Positions 15,744 through 24,331 of a stretch of 46,197 nt of DNA are shown piece after piece. Both the position numbers and the translations under genes were made by a program. The stretch is taken from positions 1-46,197 of the forward strand of contig JAUSFL010000009.1 in NCBI GenBank assembly GCA_030649735.1. The letters are read 5' to 3'. The DNA comes from Candidatus Iainarchaeum sp. Its GTDB lineage: Archaea > Iainarchaeota > Iainarchaeia > Iainarchaeales > UBA10191. The notes below the pieces were generated by a model. That model searched no databases and was not told where the DNA came from. It worked only from the letters and a program-made list of their open reading frames with translations. The stretch's first letter is position 1; each line of letters starts with the position of its first letter.

Positions 15744-15905
15744 TTGAAGGTTGAGAAAAGTACGTCAAGTTACGGCGGTCCGACAAGTTCGCTAGGGATC
15801 ATGCGCTTTTTTGAGTCTGGCGGAGGGCCTAAAATAACGCCGGAAATAGCCTTTGCATTGTGCGCTGTATTTGGATTGGCAATACTAATTTTGCAAAAGC
15901 TTTGA
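15744..15905 (+). CDS. Preprotein translocase subunit Sec61-beta (SecG analogue)
   Basis: A 53-residue protein starting at TTG 15744, 8 bases after AGGAG. The layout is that of archaeal Sec61-beta: a flexible Ser/Gly N-terminus, the conserved segment SLGIMRFFE, then K-I-T-P-E and a single C-terminal membrane helix (AFALCAVFGLAILIL). It associates with SecY and SecE in the membrane. A TATA-like AAATATAAATG lies about 30 bases upstream. The gene stands alone between divergent and convergent minus-strand genes. Confidence 0.82.
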   Translation: MKVEKSTSSYGGPTSSLGIMRFFESGGGPKITPEIAFALCAVFGLAILILQKL

Positions 15906-15929
15906 AAAAGAAAAAGCAGTTTTTTTCAT

Positions 15930-16157
15930 TCAGAGGTAAAAAAGCAATGCCAGAGCCGCATGCGCTGCAGCCAAAATCAAGGTCAATGCCGCAAGCCACG
16001 GATGCCATTTGAATGGAACGGCGCGGTTTCCTTTAGAATTCAAGAATCCAATCACTGCTGTGGCAAAAAGGCCGGTTATTACTGAAATGCCAATCCAAAA
16101 GACCAATGGCTTGCCAAAAACTATTGAATAACCTATTGCGGACAAAACCATCTGCAA
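15930..16157 (-). CDS. Mini membrane protein with H-x13-H motif (possible heme protein)
   Basis: A 75-residue protein with about three membrane segments. The last helix carries His52 and His66 in the spacing H-x13-H (WHPWLAALTL...AAAH), the spacing with which one helix holds ligands for two hemes in NOX/ferric reductase-type cytochromes b. It is far shorter than those enzymes (no flavin domain, only one such helix), so a dimer would be needed to complete two bis-His sites. It is 16 bases downstream of a blue-copper lipoprotein gene. A membrane electron-transfer role is a hypothesis. Confidence 0.55.
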   Translation of the reverse strand: MQMVLSAIGYSIVFGKPLVFWIGISVITGLFATAVIGFLNSKGNRAVPFKWHPWLAALTLILAAAHAALALLFYL

Positions 16158-16173
16158 AACGCCTAATTCTTAT

Positions 16174-16563
16174 TTATTGCACTTTAATAATTGCTTTCAT
16201 GTAAGGGTGCGGTGTGCAGTGATAATTGAAGGTTCCGGCCGTATTGAAAGTTTGCGTGAAAGACTGCCCTGTGGAAAGCAGGCCAGAATCAAACTCGCCA
16301 TTGTCTCCAGTTGCAGTATGGCCTACTGAATCCTTGTTTGTCCAAGTCACGCTGTCGCCGACTTTAATTGTCAATTCTGCGGGAGCGAAAGCAAAATTGC
16401 TGATTTCCACAGCAATTGTTTTTGCGCCAGTGCTTGCCGGAGGCAAATTGTTGTTTCCTGCTGGCGGATTGTTTGCCGGAGGGTTTTGCGTTTGCTGGGC
16501 ACAGCCTGCAAGAGCCAAAGCCATTGCAAGCAATATTCCAAAAACCAAAATTTTAGAATTCAT
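16174..16563 (-). CDS. Plastocyanin/amicyanin-like blue-copper lipoprotein
   Basis: A 129-residue protein. A lipoprotein signal peptide ends at lipobox LAGC (Cys21), followed by a Pro/Asn-rich linker (25-45) and a cupredoxin domain. The type 1 copper ligands are all in place: His82 (VGHTATG) and the C-terminal cluster Cys116, His119, Met122 (HCTPHPYM). It is an electron carrier tethered to the outer membrane face. ATG 16563 lies within a 12-bp palindrome and about 26 bases from a TATA-like AATTTAAAAAC, so it is leaderless. It is co-oriented with the mini membrane protein that follows. Copper loading may depend on the island at 7-13 kb. Confidence 0.88.
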   Translation of the reverse strand: MNSKILVFGILLAMALALAGCAQQTQNPPANNPPAGNNNLPPASTGAKTIAVEISNFAFAPAELTIKVGDSVTWTNKDSVGHTATGDNGEFDSGLLSTGQSFTQTFNTAGTFNYHCTPHPYMKAIIKVQ

Positions 16564-16595
16564 GAATTAAATAAGGTTTTTTAGTTTTTAAATTT
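16557..16595 (-). promoter_or_regulatory. Promoter and start-site palindrome of the cupredoxin gene
   Basis: On the minus strand a TATA-like AATTTAAAAAC (about 16585-16595) precedes the ATG. The perfect palindrome AATTCATGAATT (16557-16568) contains the start codon and could be an operator. Short AT-rich palindromes can also arise by chance. Confidence 0.4.
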
Positions 16596-16619
16596 AGTAG
16601 TACAAAACCAGATTTTTCA

Positions 16620-17111
16620 TCATTCTTTCAATTTTCCCACTTTCTTGAAAAACTCCCTAATTTCAGGGCTTTGGGTTTTTCCTTTGATTTCTTGGCAGAC
16701 TTTAGAGCTTTCCGCAATGTTCTTTGGAAATCCCGAAAGAATTGAAATCACTGTTTTTTCACCCGGCTTTACGAGCATTACCGCAAATTCTGAACTCTTT
16801 CCTAAAAGCCCTTTAGCATTAGTAATTATTCCAGAATACATTTCTTTTCTTTCAAGAAAAGCCCAAAACTCTTGGATTTGTCCAGTTAATAGTTTATTGC
16901 ATTTTGCCGCAAAAGCCTGTGATGATGGCTTTGTTAAAACAATCTCTTGCTTTTGCCAATCATAGCTTTCAATGTCATTCTCAGTGATTACTGATTCCTT
17001 ATTTGTAGGCCTGCAAGCGTCTCCTCCATCCTCGGTCATGAACGGTCCGCCGGGAATTGTCATTATTATTTCAAACTTTGGCTCTTTCTTTTCTAAAATT
17101 TTCAATCCCAT
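16620..17111 (-). CDS. Unknown soluble protein downstream of ileS
   Basis: A 163-residue protein without signal peptide or membrane helix. It has three cysteines (Cys33, one in AAKCNKLL and one in KVCQEI) and a mix of strands and helices; the N-terminal LKILEKKEPKFEIIMTIPGG looks like paired beta strands. No recognised motif is visible. It lies 36 bases after the ileS stop on the same strand, so it may be co-transcribed with the aminoacyl-tRNA synthetase block. Coding is supported by length, composition and a clean ATG start. Confidence 0.6.
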   Translation of the reverse strand: MGLKILEKKEPKFEIIMTIPGGPFMTEDGGDACRPTNKESVITENDIESYDWQKQEIVLTKPSSQAFAAKCNKLLTGQIQEFWAFLERKEMYSGIITNAKGLLGKSSEFAVMLVKPGEKTVISILSGFPKNIAESSKVCQEIKGKTQSPEIREFFKKVGKLKE

Positions 17112-17147
17112 AAAAAATCTTTAGAATTAGGCTTTTCTGGTTTAAAA

Positions 17148-20048
17148 TTATTTGCCTGCCTTCAATTCTATTGCAAACTCTCTCTCAACCAGCTTTTCCT
17201 TTTGGGCTTTTGGAGTTCCCGGAACTATTTTAGTGCTTGTCTCTTTTTCGATTTTTTCCTTGAATTTTTGCAGGAATTTTGCGTCGCTGCATTCAATCAG
17301 CAATTCTGCCTTTTGCCCGGGCAAGAGCTTTGCCTGCTTTCTTGCTTCCTGGATTCTGCGCAAAAGCTCGGCAATTTCCCACTCTTCCTTCAATTCAGAA
17401 TCTGCCCGCGTGTTAAGAAAGACTGTTGTTGTTGGCAGTTCTTTCCTTGCCCAGAAATCTTCTGTCGGAACAATTTTTTGCTCAGTGACTCTCTTCACTT
17501 TCGCCATTCTTGCAAGTAATTCCTTGGTTTTCCCAAAATCCTTGCCGGACTTTGTCTGCAAAATTGCCTCTTTCAAAACCCACCTTAATTTCAGCTTGTT
17601 TTCTTCCCTTAACGCAAGCAAGACTTCAACAGCTTCCTTTGCCTTTTTCATTTCATTCTCCAATTCAGCATCAATCAATTGCTCATTTGCCGGAGTTATT
17701 GAATGCAGGTGAATGCTTTCAACATTGCTTTTTCCCCTGATTTTGTGGTAGTGGAATTCTGCCAAGTGCGGAGTTATTGGAGCCATTAGCTTAAGCACTT
17801 CAAAAATGCAGTAATTTAAAGTTTTTTCCAATTCATCATGGGTTTCGCTTCCAACCCTGTCCCTGACAAGCTTAATGTAAGTCTTTGACAATTCTTCAGT
17901 AATGAAGTAATCCAATGCCTGGGTTGCTTTCCCAAAATTGAAACTCTCAAACTGCAGCAAGACTTCCTTCTTCAAAGAATTAGTTTTGGAAACAATCCAC
18001 TTGTCTTCTGCAGGAAGTTTTTTTGCGTCTTTCTCTTCAATTTCAGCAATGCCTGGCTTCAAGTACATTCCGGCATAATTGATTGCGTTCTGCAAAGTGC
18101 TGAAAGTCTTCGCGATTTCCTTGAAAACACCCCAGTCAAAAGCGAAGTCTTCCCCATTCATCAACTGCATGAAATAATACCTCATCATGTCGCGGTTTTG
18201 CTTTTCAATTATTTCCGCCGGAGTCACTACATTGCCCCGGCTTTTGCTCATTTTTTTCTTTTCCAAATCCATTACAAAACCGTGCATTCCAATTGCCTTG
18301 AATGGCTTCTTGTCAAAGGCCATCATGCCGCACATTAATTCAGAATTCCACCAGCCCCTGATTTGGTCGCGGCCTTCAATGTTCAAGTCGCTTGGCCAGT
18401 ACTTTTCAAACAAGCCTTTTGTTTGCGGATATTTCAAGGCAGCCCAGCTTGAAACCCCGGAGTCAAACCACCCGTCCAAAATTTCAGGCACGCGCTTCAT
18501 TTCCTTGCCGCATTTTTCGCACTTTAATTTTACAGAATCAATCCACGGCTTGTGAAAGTCCAAAGCCTTGAAATCGTGCTTTCCTAACGCGTGCTTTTTC
18601 AATTCTTCAGAGCTTCCAATCACTTTCACGCTTTTGCATGCAGCGCATTCCCAGATTGGCGCCGGAGTTCCCCAATACCTGTCGCGGGTCACTGGCCAGT
18701 CCGCAATTCCTTCCTCAATCCAGTTCTTGAATCTTTCTTTCACCCATTTTGGAACCCAGTTTACTTCCTCATTCAATTGCATTGCGCGCTCGCGCAATTG
18801 CCCAGTCTTCAAAAACCATTGCGGTATTGAAATCATCAATAATGGAGTGTCGCAGCGCCAGCAAATCGGGTACTCGTGAGAGTAAGAGTGCTGGAAAACC
18901 AGCGCATTATCGCTCTTTAAGTCTTCAATGATTTCAGCATCCACTACTTTCGCTTTTTTTCCAGAATACTTGCCTGCCTCTTCAGTCAAAAGCCCGTTGA
19001 TTTTCACAGGGCTTATTGCAGGCAGGCCTGCCTTTTTTCCAGCGTCAAAGTCTTCCTTTCCATGGCCTGGCGCGCAATGAACCAGTCCTGTTCCATCTTC
19101 CAAATTCACATACCTTGCTGAAAGAATCACTTTATGCCTGTTGCTTGCGTTTTCAACTTTGCTCCAGTCAATCTTCAAGTTTTTTTCCAAAGGATTCTTG
19201 TACTTCAATCCTTCAAGCTCTTTTCCCTTGAAAGTCTTCAGCACAGTGTAGCCTGTTTCAATGGCGTCAAAGATTTTTTGGCACAATTCTTTTGCCAAAA
19301 TCCATTTTTCCCCATTGCTCAATTGCGCTTCAACATACTCAAAGTCTGGATGCATCATTACTCCAGTGTTTCCGGGCAAAGTCCAAGGCGTTGTAGTCCA
19401 AATTATCAAAAAAGTGTCTTTTGCGTCAGCTAGCTGGAATTTCACGAAAACGCCAGTGTCTGTCAATTTTTCATGCTCGACTTCATTGAAGGACAATGGG
19501 GTTTCGCAATGCGGGCAGACTTGAACTGGATAAATTCCCTTGTACAAAAGCCCCTTGTCTGCGGCTTTCTTGAAGCTCCACCAAACGCTTTCCATGTACT
19601 CGTTGTCCAATGTCTTGTAAGCGTTCTCAAAATCCATCCAAACCCCCAAGTTTTCAAACTCTTGGGCCATTTCCTTGATGTGCTTTGTGCTGAATTCTTC
19701 ACAGGCCTTTACAAACTTTTCCGCGGTGATTTTGCCCCCAATGTCTGCCTTTCCGGAAAGCCCCAGTTCTTTCTCAACCTTTAATTCTATTGGAAGCCCG
19801 TGGCAGTCCCAGCCAGCAATGTCAAAAACTTCAAAGCCCTGCATTCTTTTAACGCGCATTGCAGTGTCTTTCAGGCTTTTGTTAAGCCCGGTCCCCAAGT
19901 GAATGCGGCCTGAAGGAAAAGGCGGCCCATCCATTAAATAGAAAGTCTTTCCATTCTTTGCCTTCTTTTTTGCCTTTTCGAAAATCTTTTCTTTCTTCCA
20001 GAATTCCTGAATTTGCTTTTCAGTTTCCCTGCCGTATTCTTTCCACAT
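17148..20048 (-). CDS. ileS: Isoleucyl-tRNA synthetase
   Basis: A 966-residue class I synthetase. The HIGH-type motif is HLGT in the archaeal form GRIHLGTGLNKSLKD (about residue 49). The editing domain shows TTTPWTLPGN, the GWDCHGLPIE segment is intact, a WFDSG motif precedes the catalytic C-terminal part, and KMSKS is present (about residue 600). It charges tRNA-Ile with isoleucine in the cytoplasm and clears misactivated valine. It lies 6 bases after an orphan gene and in the same block as tRNA-Ile(UAU) and valS. Charging a UAU-anticodon tRNA is a point of interest. Confidence 0.96.
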   Translation of the reverse strand: MWKEYGRETEKQIQEFWKKEKIFEKAKKKAKNGKTFYLMDGPPFPSGRIHLGTGLNKSLKDTAMRVKRMQGFEVFDIAGWDCHGLPIELKVEKELGLSGKADIGGKITAEKFVKACEEFSTKHIKEMAQEFENLGVWMDFENAYKTLDNEYMESVWWSFKKAADKGLLYKGIYPVQVCPHCETPLSFNEVEHEKLTDTGVFVKFQLADAKDTFLIIWTTTPWTLPGNTGVMMHPDFEYVEAQLSNGEKWILAKELCQKIFDAIETGYTVLKTFKGKELEGLKYKNPLEKNLKIDWSKVENASNRHKVILSARYVNLEDGTGLVHCAPGHGKEDFDAGKKAGLPAISPVKINGLLTEEAGKYSGKKAKVVDAEIIEDLKSDNALVFQHSYSHEYPICWRCDTPLLMISIPQWFLKTGQLRERAMQLNEEVNWVPKWVKERFKNWIEEGIADWPVTRDRYWGTPAPIWECAACKSVKVIGSSEELKKHALGKHDFKALDFHKPWIDSVKLKCEKCGKEMKRVPEILDGWFDSGVSSWAALKYPQTKGLFEKYWPSDLNIEGRDQIRGWWNSELMCGMMAFDKKPFKAIGMHGFVMDLEKKKMSKSRGNVVTPAEIIEKQNRDMMRYYFMQLMNGEDFAFDWGVFKEIAKTFSTLQNAINYAGMYLKPGIAEIEEKDAKKLPAEDKWIVSKTNSLKKEVLLQFESFNFGKATQALDYFITEELSKTYIKLVRDRVGSETHDELEKTLNYCIFEVLKLMAPITPHLAEFHYHKIRGKSNVESIHLHSITPANEQLIDAELENEMKKAKEAVEVLLALREENKLKLRWVLKEAILQTKSGKDFGKTKELLARMAKVKRVTEQKIVPTEDFWARKELPTTTVFLNTRADSELKEEWEIAELLRRIQEARKQAKLLPGQKAELLIECSDAKFLQKFKEKIEKETSTKIVPGTPKAQKEKLVEREFAIELKAGK

Positions 20049-20054
20049 TAAAAA

Positions 20055-20474
20055 TCACTTTTGCTTTCTCTTCCAATTCCTTTCCATAAAAAACTGCTGC
20101 AATGCCTTTTCAAGGCCTTTCTTTCTTAAAATCTCATCGTAGCCTAAGAGTTCAAGATATCCGGTTAATATCCTGGAGTTCATTCTTGCTTGCATTTCGC
20201 TTCTTTCAAGCTTTTCCCCGCGCCTTGTCTTTTCCTCTATTTTCCTGATTTTTTCGGCAAAGCTTTTTGCTGTCTCTTGCTCGCCAGTAATCTGGCCAGT
20301 GAAAACCTGCTCTATTCCCCTAAAAGCATTAAGCCGGTAATTTACCGCCTGCTCTTTAGCCTGGCTTTTCTTCCTCAGCTCATTCAATTTTTCATTGTAT
20401 CCTTTTCTTTTCAAAACCATTCCCAAGCCTTGGACTTTAAGCATTCTTGTCTTGGTTTTTTTCAAGGCGGGCAT
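20055..20474 (-). CDS. Basic helical orphan between tRNA-Ile and ileS
   Basis: A 139-residue, strongly basic, helix-rich protein (about 30 Lys/Arg). Examples are KKTKTRMLKVQ at the start and RNWKRKQK at the end. No domain is recognised. It sits only 36 bases downstream of the 3' end of tRNA-Ile and 6 bases before ileS on the same strand, so it is likely co-transcribed with both. Charge and context would suit RNA binding or help with tRNA charging, but this is inference. Confidence 0.6.
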   Translation of the reverse strand: MPALKKTKTRMLKVQGLGMVLKRKGYNEKLNELRKKSQAKEQAVNYRLNAFRGIEQVFTGQITGEQETAKSFAEKIRKIEEKTRRGEKLERSEMQARMNSRILTGYLELLGYDEILRKKGLEKALQQFFMERNWKRKQK

Positions 20475-20509
20475 TCAATCAACTCTTTTGCATTTACTCA
20501 ACGTGCTAG

Positions 20510-20584
20510 TGGGAACGGAGGGATTTGAACCCTCGACCACCAGCTTATAAGACTGATGCTCTAACCAGGCTGAGCTACGCTCCC
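20510..20584 (-). tRNA. tRNA-Ile with UAU anticodon
   Basis: A 75-base cloverleaf on the minus strand, 20584 to 20510. The acceptor stem is GGGAGCG/CGUUCCC with discriminator A and no encoded CCA. The D arm is GCUC-AGCCUGGUUA-GAGC, and the anticodon stem UCAGU/GCUGG closes loop CUUAUAA, so positions 34-36 read UAU, matching codon AUA. The T arm is GAGGG-UUCAAAU-CCCUC. No intron is present. Most archaea read AUA with a CAU tRNA carrying agmatidine, so UAU is unusual. A TATA-like CTTTTTAAC lies upstream near 20613-20622. Confidence 0.93.
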
Positions 20585-20728
20585 ATTTCATGATAGAATT
20601 TTGGAATGTTTTGTTAAAAAGGCAATTAGTCTGAAGGCTGCAAAATTCAAAATCAGAATAGACTGAGTATGGGTAAATCCCTTCTGGACTGCATAATTAA
20701 TATTTGCAAGGTCGGTTTTTTAAAGCTT

Positions 20729-21235
20729 TCAAACAGCGCTTTTGAGCTTTTTTAAAACTTGAGTATAACGCTTCATGAAAAGCCCGAATTTGGCATTGCC
20801 TAATTCTTTGCGGATTTCTTCAAGGATTCTTTTCTGCTGGTTTTGAGAGCTTATCATGTCTTGTTTTCCCGCAATTCTTGACTCTTGCACAAAAGCAATT
20901 CTTTGAATTGCGTTTTGGATTTTTCTTCTGGCCAGCCCTTCTTTTCCATTGCTTGAAAGCCCAATTGAATCAAGCGCAAATTTTGCGGCAGTCTTTGAAA
21001 GAATCTCGCGCCTTTTCAAATTTGCTTCTTCAGCGTTCATTGATGCTGTCCGGTAAGCCCCGAACCTGCTTTCTTGAATTGTTGGGTCTAAAACCCGGAT
21101 TTTCTCATTTTCTTTCCTGTTGAATTTTGCCACAATGCTTTCTGCAGACTGCCTCAAGGCCTTGGCTTTTTGCTTTGACGGCTGGGTCCATCCGCTAACA
21201 ACGCGCTTGACTTTTTGGGGAATTTCCGGCTTCAA
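20729..21235 (-). CDS. Basic helical orphan coupled to valS
   Basis: A 168-residue protein. The start is placed at TTG 21235 because GGAG precedes it and TTG overlaps the valS stop as TTGA, a classic coupling arrangement. An ATG at 21319 is in frame but lies inside valS without an SD site. The protein is Lys/Arg/Gln-rich and helical (GLARRKIQNAIQRIAFVQES; QKRILEEIRKELGNAKFGLF), with no known domain. It is followed by tRNA-Ile. It may bind RNA; the function is unknown. Confidence 0.6.
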   Translation of the reverse strand: MKPEIPQKVKRVVSGWTQPSKQKAKALRQSAESIVAKFNRKENEKIRVLDPTIQESRFGAYRTASMNAEEANLKRREILSKTAAKFALDSIGLSSNGKEGLARRKIQNAIQRIAFVQESRIAGKQDMISSQNQQKRILEEIRKELGNAKFGLFMKRYTQVLKKLKSAV

Positions 21236-23628
21236 AAACCCAGCTCCAGTTCTTTCCCAAACTTGACTTGCCCAAAATTGTGCGCTGTCTGCAAGTCTTG
21301 CGAAATTATTTTTGCCCATTCTGGAAGAACCGCGCTTTTCACTTCAGCATTCAATGCAAGCCCGTGCTCTTTCTTTAACTTCCAGATTGCAGAATTCAAC
21401 TCCATCAGTTGGCTTGTTTCAATTCTTGTTTCAACTTCTGCGGCTTTTGGAAATTCCTCAAAGTGAATGTCTTTTCCGCGCAATGTCTTGAAAATCTTGA
21501 AAGTTATTATTGGATTCACTGGCGCCCAAAGCTTCAGCATTAAATCAAGGCAGTAATTCAAAGTGAATACTGCCTGTTCTTGCTGTCTTTTCAGGAATTT
21601 TCCGTCACTATTGTAAGCGCGGGCTTTCGCAAGCTCCAAGTAATGGCTTGAGAAAGTTTCCCACAGGAAATTGCGCAGCATTACTGTCGGGTTGTGGAAG
21701 TCATAATTGCTGTAATGCTCGTCAGCAATGCGGGCGAGCTCGTTGATTTCTGAAATAATCCACTTGTCAAGCTCGTTCTCCAGTTCCGGAATCTTGAATG
21801 CTTTAGGCTTTCCAAAAGAGCTGATAAAGCGCGATGCGTTCCAAAGCTTGTTCAATGTTTTTCCAATCCCTTGGATTCTTTCATTGCTGCACTTAAAGTC
21901 TGTCTGCTCCAAGTTTCCTTCGCTGGCAGCCCACAATCTGAATGCTTCGGCTCCAAACTGCTGCAATAATTTTTGAGGGTCTATTACATTGCCGACACTT
22001 TTGCTCATTTTGTTTCCTTTCTCGTCAACAATGTGGTAGTGAATCCAAGCGTCCTTGAAAATCAATTCGTCAGTCAGCAAAAAGCACTTCAGCACAGTGT
22101 AGTAAAGCCAAGTTCTTACAATTTCTTTTCCCTGCGGCCTTAAACTGCAGGGCTTTGCGCGTTTGAAGAATTCTTCATCGCGTGAGTACTTCAGGATGTA
22201 AAGCGGGGAAATGCTGCTGTCAAACCAAGTGTCAAAAACCCGTTCTTCCCCTCGCCAGTCATTTGCCCCGCATTTTGGGCACTTGTCAACTGGGGGCTTT
22301 TCTTTCCAAGGCTGGTAGTATTTTCCTTTAGGCGGCAAGAATGCAAAGCCGCATTTTTTGCAGTACCATAAAGGCACTTCAGTCGCGTAATACCTTCGCC
22401 TGCTTAAAGGCCAGTCTATTGAAACGCTGTCAATCCAGTCAAGCATTATCTGCCTTGATTCTGGGGCGAAAAAATTCAATTTTTGCGCGAGCTCTTTCAT
22501 TTTTTCCTTCACGTGCAATTGCTTGAGGTAGAATTCTTTCATTGCGACAAACTCTATCTCATGCTTTGAGCGCTCGCAAATTGGGGTGTTATGGATTATT
22601 TTTTTCTGCCCTGCCAAAAGCTTTTTTTCGCGCAATGCCTCGATCATTTTTTCGCGCGCGTCTTTTGGCTTCAGGCCTTTCAAGAATCCGGCGTGCTCGT
22701 TCATCAAGCCGTCAGGGCTTATTGCGATCACCGGCTTCAGGTTTTGTTCCCTGAAAAACCTTATGTCGCTCAAGTCTCCAAAACTGCACATCATTGCAAT
22801 GCCTGTTCCCTTGTCAATTTGCGCCATTGGATGCGCCTTGATTGGAACTTCTTTTCCAAAAACTGGAGTGATTGCTGTCTTTCCTTCCAAATGCTTGTAC
22901 CTGTCGTCTTCTGGATTGAAAATTACCATTCCGCAAGTGCAAACAAGCTCTGGGCGAGTTGTTCCAATGATTAATTCTTCCCCGCTTTCCTTGCATTTGA
23001 AGATAATGTCATTGAATGCTGACTCTTTGTCAATGTATTCTATTTCAGCGTCAGCGACTGTAGTCTTGCAGCCAGGGCAGTAATTGTTCACGCGGTCGTC
23101 TTCAAAAACAAGCCCTTTCTTGTACAGGTCAATGAATGTTTCCTGCGTCAAAGAACGATAGTCTGCAGAGTCTGTCTCGTAAATTTCCCCAATTCCAGTG
23201 CCTTTCTTCCAAGAATTGAATCCAATCCCGCTTTTGTAAAAAGAATCCATGCTTTCAAGCCCTGCTGACTCAAGCATTTCGCGGCATTTCTTGATGAATT
23301 CTTCGCGCGGCGTCTTTCCAACTTTGATGTTGAATTTTTTTTCAGCGCTCATTTCAATAGGAAGGCCGTTATTGTCCAATCCCAAAGGGAACAAGACTTC
23401 AAAGCCCTTCATGCGCTTGTAGCGCGCTATCATGTCCATTATCGCGTAAGTTGAGGCATGCCCGATGTGCACTGGAGTGTTCACGTAAGGCGGCGGAGTG
23501 TCAATTGAAAAAACGGCTTTTTTGCTTGCCGGATTGAACTTGTAGAGCTCTTTGTCCTTCCAGCCTTTAATAATTGGCTCTTCGAATTCCTTGCTCCATT
23601 GCTTTTCAACAATTTTTGGCTCGGGCAT
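21232..23628 (-). CDS. valS: Valyl-tRNA synthetase
   Basis: A 798-residue class I synthetase. ATG 23628 is chosen; a GTG 12 bases upstream is in frame but less likely. Signatures: PPPYVNTPVHIGHA (HIGH), the LDNNGLPIE segment, editing-domain TTRPEL, the zinc-ribbon-like pairs YCPGC and CKKC/CPKC, WFDSS, and NKMSKS. It charges tRNA-Val. The short editing region and two Cys-pair modules fit archaeal ValRS. Its stop TGA overlaps the TTG start of the next gene. With ileS it frames the tRNA-Ile gene. Confidence 0.95.
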   Translation of the reverse strand: MPEPKIVEKQWSKEFEEPIIKGWKDKELYKFNPASKKAVFSIDTPPPYVNTPVHIGHASTYAIMDMIARYKRMKGFEVLFPLGLDNNGLPIEMSAEKKFNIKVGKTPREEFIKKCREMLESAGLESMDSFYKSGIGFNSWKKGTGIGEIYETDSADYRSLTQETFIDLYKKGLVFEDDRVNNYCPGCKTTVADAEIEYIDKESAFNDIIFKCKESGEELIIGTTRPELVCTCGMVIFNPEDDRYKHLEGKTAITPVFGKEVPIKAHPMAQIDKGTGIAMMCSFGDLSDIRFFREQNLKPVIAISPDGLMNEHAGFLKGLKPKDAREKMIEALREKKLLAGQKKIIHNTPICERSKHEIEFVAMKEFYLKQLHVKEKMKELAQKLNFFAPESRQIMLDWIDSVSIDWPLSRRRYYATEVPLWYCKKCGFAFLPPKGKYYQPWKEKPPVDKCPKCGANDWRGEERVFDTWFDSSISPLYILKYSRDEEFFKRAKPCSLRPQGKEIVRTWLYYTVLKCFLLTDELIFKDAWIHYHIVDEKGNKMSKSVGNVIDPQKLLQQFGAEAFRLWAASEGNLEQTDFKCSNERIQGIGKTLNKLWNASRFISSFGKPKAFKIPELENELDKWIISEINELARIADEHYSNYDFHNPTVMLRNFLWETFSSHYLELAKARAYNSDGKFLKRQQEQAVFTLNYCLDLMLKLWAPVNPIITFKIFKTLRGKDIHFEEFPKAAEVETRIETSQLMELNSAIWKLKKEHGLALNAEVKSAVLPEWAKIISQDLQTAHNFGQVKFGKELELGF

Positions 23629-23753
23629 TTTAAGGAGCACTCTCCGTGCTTTTGTAAAAGATTAGTTCTTGGAATTCCTGCCGTAAACTATATTTGACAT
23701 CTTTAACGCAAAATAATGGCTTGAAAGAGATTAAAAATGGTTTCTTTGATTTT

Positions 23754-24209
23754 TTAAGGCAGCCAGCAGCTTTTTTCTTTCACTGTTTTAAGGACAAGGT
23801 GCGTTGTTGTCTTGCTGATTTCATCCATTCCCAAAACAGTCCTTATGAATTCATTAAGTTCTTCATTGCTCTTGAATTTTGCAATAATCAAGGAATCAAC
23901 CTGGCCAGTAACATCATAAACTGCGCTCACGTTCTTGTGCTTGCTTAATTTTTCCTCAAGCGACATTGTCTCCCCGCGCGTTCCTTCAATCTCAATGATT
24001 GCGCTAAGGCCATAGCCGAGCTTTTCATAATCAATTTCAATGCTGTAGCGCTTGATTATTCCTTTTTCCTTTAAGACTTCAACCCTGTTGATTACAGTGG
24101 TTATTGCAACCCCGAGCTTTTTTGCCAAAGTCCTGAAAGACTGCCTGCTGTTTTCCGCAAGCTGGTCCAAAATCAGCTTGTCCAATGCGTCAATTTCTTC
24201 AGTACTCAT
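23754..24209 (-). CDS. Lrp/AsnC-family transcription regulator
   Basis: A 151-residue protein with the full family layout. An N-terminal HTH opens IDALDKLILDQLAENSRQSF and includes KLGVAITTVINRVEVL. A RAM ligand-binding domain follows (YGLSAIIEIEGTRG; VSAVYDVTGQVDSLIIAKF; HLVLKTVKEKS). Such dimers or octamers sense amino acids and control amino acid metabolism or global expression. It lies between hisG and valS. An inverted repeat, CGTT-AAA-AACG (about 24224-24234), and a palindrome, GCTTAATTTAAGC (24257-24269), upstream could be its own operators. Confidence 0.92.
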   Translation of the reverse strand: MSTEEIDALDKLILDQLAENSRQSFRTLAKKLGVAITTVINRVEVLKEKGIIKRYSIEIDYEKLGYGLSAIIEIEGTRGETMSLEEKLSKHKNVSAVYDVTGQVDSLIIAKFKSNEELNEFIRTVLGMDEISKTTTHLVLKTVKEKSCWLP

Positions 24210-24223
24210 AACAACACCGTTTA

Positions 24224-24269
24224 TAAAAAGCGTTAAAAACGTTTGTATTGTATTTGCTTAATTTAAGCT
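24224..24269 (-). promoter_or_regulatory. Inverted repeats upstream of the Lrp-type gene
   Basis: CGTT-AAA-AACG and the 13-base GCTTAATTTAAGC palindrome lie 15-60 bases upstream of the ATG at 24209. Both are AT-rich dyads of the sort bound by Lrp-like dimers, and a TTTATAAA-like element is adjacent. Confidence 0.4.
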
Positions 24270-24331
24270 ACATTTGTCAACAATCCAGTAAATAATAGTT
24301 AAATATAACATTTGCAGTTATTTATAAAGTT

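Noticed and set aside
17148-20048. IleRS HIGH motif reads HLGT, apparently degenerate
   Set aside because: HLGT is normal for archaeal IleRS, so it is not a defect.
20585-20728. Possible box C/D RNA (ATGATAG and CTGA elements) upstream of tRNA-Ile
   Set aside because: The C box is imperfect and terminal stem pairing is absent.
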